Positions 14,484 to 14,947 of a DNA stretch of 14,947 nucleotides are shown here, one piece after another (the stretch's first letter is position 1; each line of letters starts with the position of its first letter). The position numbers and the translations under genes are program-made. The notes beneath the pieces are model-generated. The model saw nothing but the letters and a program-made list of their open reading frames with translations. It was not told where the DNA came from and did not search any database. Source of the DNA: Calditrichota bacterium (lineage in GTDB: Bacteria > Calditrichota > Calditrichia > RBG-13-44-9); assembly GCA_024276455.1 (NCBI GenBank), contig JAJRXE010000259.1, positions 1 to 14,947 on the forward strand, given 5' to 3'.

Positions 14484-14947
14484 ATGCATTCTTTGGTGCA
14501 ACGATTGACCCTGTTTCCGCTACTTTTACTGTTGATGGGATTGGTTTCATCCGACCGGGAACCGGTCGGAAAAATTACTTTTCCGGTGGGACGTGTGTTT
14601 GTTCTTCCGGCCGGTTCCAGTAAATTACACATGGCCGGGTTTAACATGGAGGTGTTTCCGGGGGACAAGATTGAGACCAAAAAAGAATCGCGTTGTGAAA
14701 TTACCCTCCGGAACGGCGATGTGATTCGGGTGGGGGAAAACTCCCTGTACACCCTGGAAGAAATTGAAGTAACTCCCACCACCGTTCGGGCGGAATCGTT
14801 TCTGAATTTCGGGAAAATCTGGTTGAACATTCGGAAAATTTTTTCCAAAGACGACTACAACCGGGTGAAGGCGCCCACTGCGGTGATTGCGGTACGCGGT
14901 ACCGTGTACCGCCTGGATGTAGCACCCGACTCCACCACTCTGGTGCG
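14484..14947 (+). CDS. FecR domain-containing protein (3' end outside window)
   Basis: An open frame of 154 codons running off the right edge, starting at ATG 14484 behind a GAGGGGG site (14473-14479). The ATG at 14480 is out of frame. MHSLVQR plus a Leu-rich core looks like a signal peptide or membrane anchor. The FecR fold follows: G-R-V-F-V-L-P-A-G, V-F-P-G-D-K-I-E-T, R-C-E-I-T-L-R-N-G-D-V-I-R-V-G-E-N-S, F-G-K-I-W-L-N-I, then the typical V-K-A-P-T-A-V-I-A-V-R-G-T-V-Y. Stand-alone FecR-type domains in this lineage are found in exported proteins and are not tied to iron-siderophore signalling. It lies 60 bp after the csgG-like gene and is probably part of the same operon. What follows the FecR domain is not visible. 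Confidence 0.85.
   Translation, partial: MHSLVQRLTLFPLLLLLMGLVSSDREPVGKITFPVGRVFVLPAGSSKLHMAGFNMEVFPGDKIETKKESRCEITLRNGDVIRVGENSLYTLEEIEVTPTTVRAESFLNFGKIWLNIRKIFSKDDYNRVKAPTAVIAVRGTVYRLDVAPDSTTLV

Overview
The window looks like chromosome from a Gram-negative bacterium of the FCB/Calditrichota (KSB1/Caldithrix-like) type. The lineage is inferred from protein families, not measured. The families are very large secreted proteins with type IX secretion (T9SS)-like C-terminal sorting domains, a PorV/PorQ-family outer-membrane barrel, a GWxTD-domain protein, CsgG, FecR and LPP20/FlgT-like proteins, and an SLH-domain lipoprotein. All genes lie on the + strand and the base composition is moderate. 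I see no phage, IS element, CRISPR array or resistance gene.

Region 1 (1-6568) begins with a ~1,120-residue secreted protein (5' end outside the window). It is followed 38 bp later by a PorV/PorQ-family barrel and a clear intrinsic terminator. After a ~360-bp intergenic stretch ending in a near-perfect 19-bp inverted repeat comes a GWxTD-domain gene. Its reading frame is cut by an in-frame TGA exactly where the family normally has the Gly of a Y-G-P-P motif, yet 65 intact conserved codons follow. A long hairpin lies after it.

Region 2 (6569-10116) holds a second, full-length paralogue of the first giant protein. Blocks aligned by eye are roughly 80% identical, but glycine codon choice is strikingly different. 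This copy has no barrel gene behind it and is followed by a tRNA-Gly(CCC) gene.

Region 3 (10227-14947) is a tight envelope operon. It encodes an LPP20/FlgT_N-like exported protein, a TPR plus SLH lipoprotein, a FlgT-like protein, a CsgG-family protein whose start overlaps the preceding stop (ATGA), and a FecR-domain protein that runs off the window. Together they look like parts of one outer-membrane/peptidoglycan-associated assembly: a CsgG-type pore or TolB-like subunit, FlgT-like accessory subunits, and a lipoprotein that could tie the outer membrane to the cell wall. No curlin-type substrate and no flagellar genes are visible, so the function is open. This operon is the best candidate here for an undescribed system.
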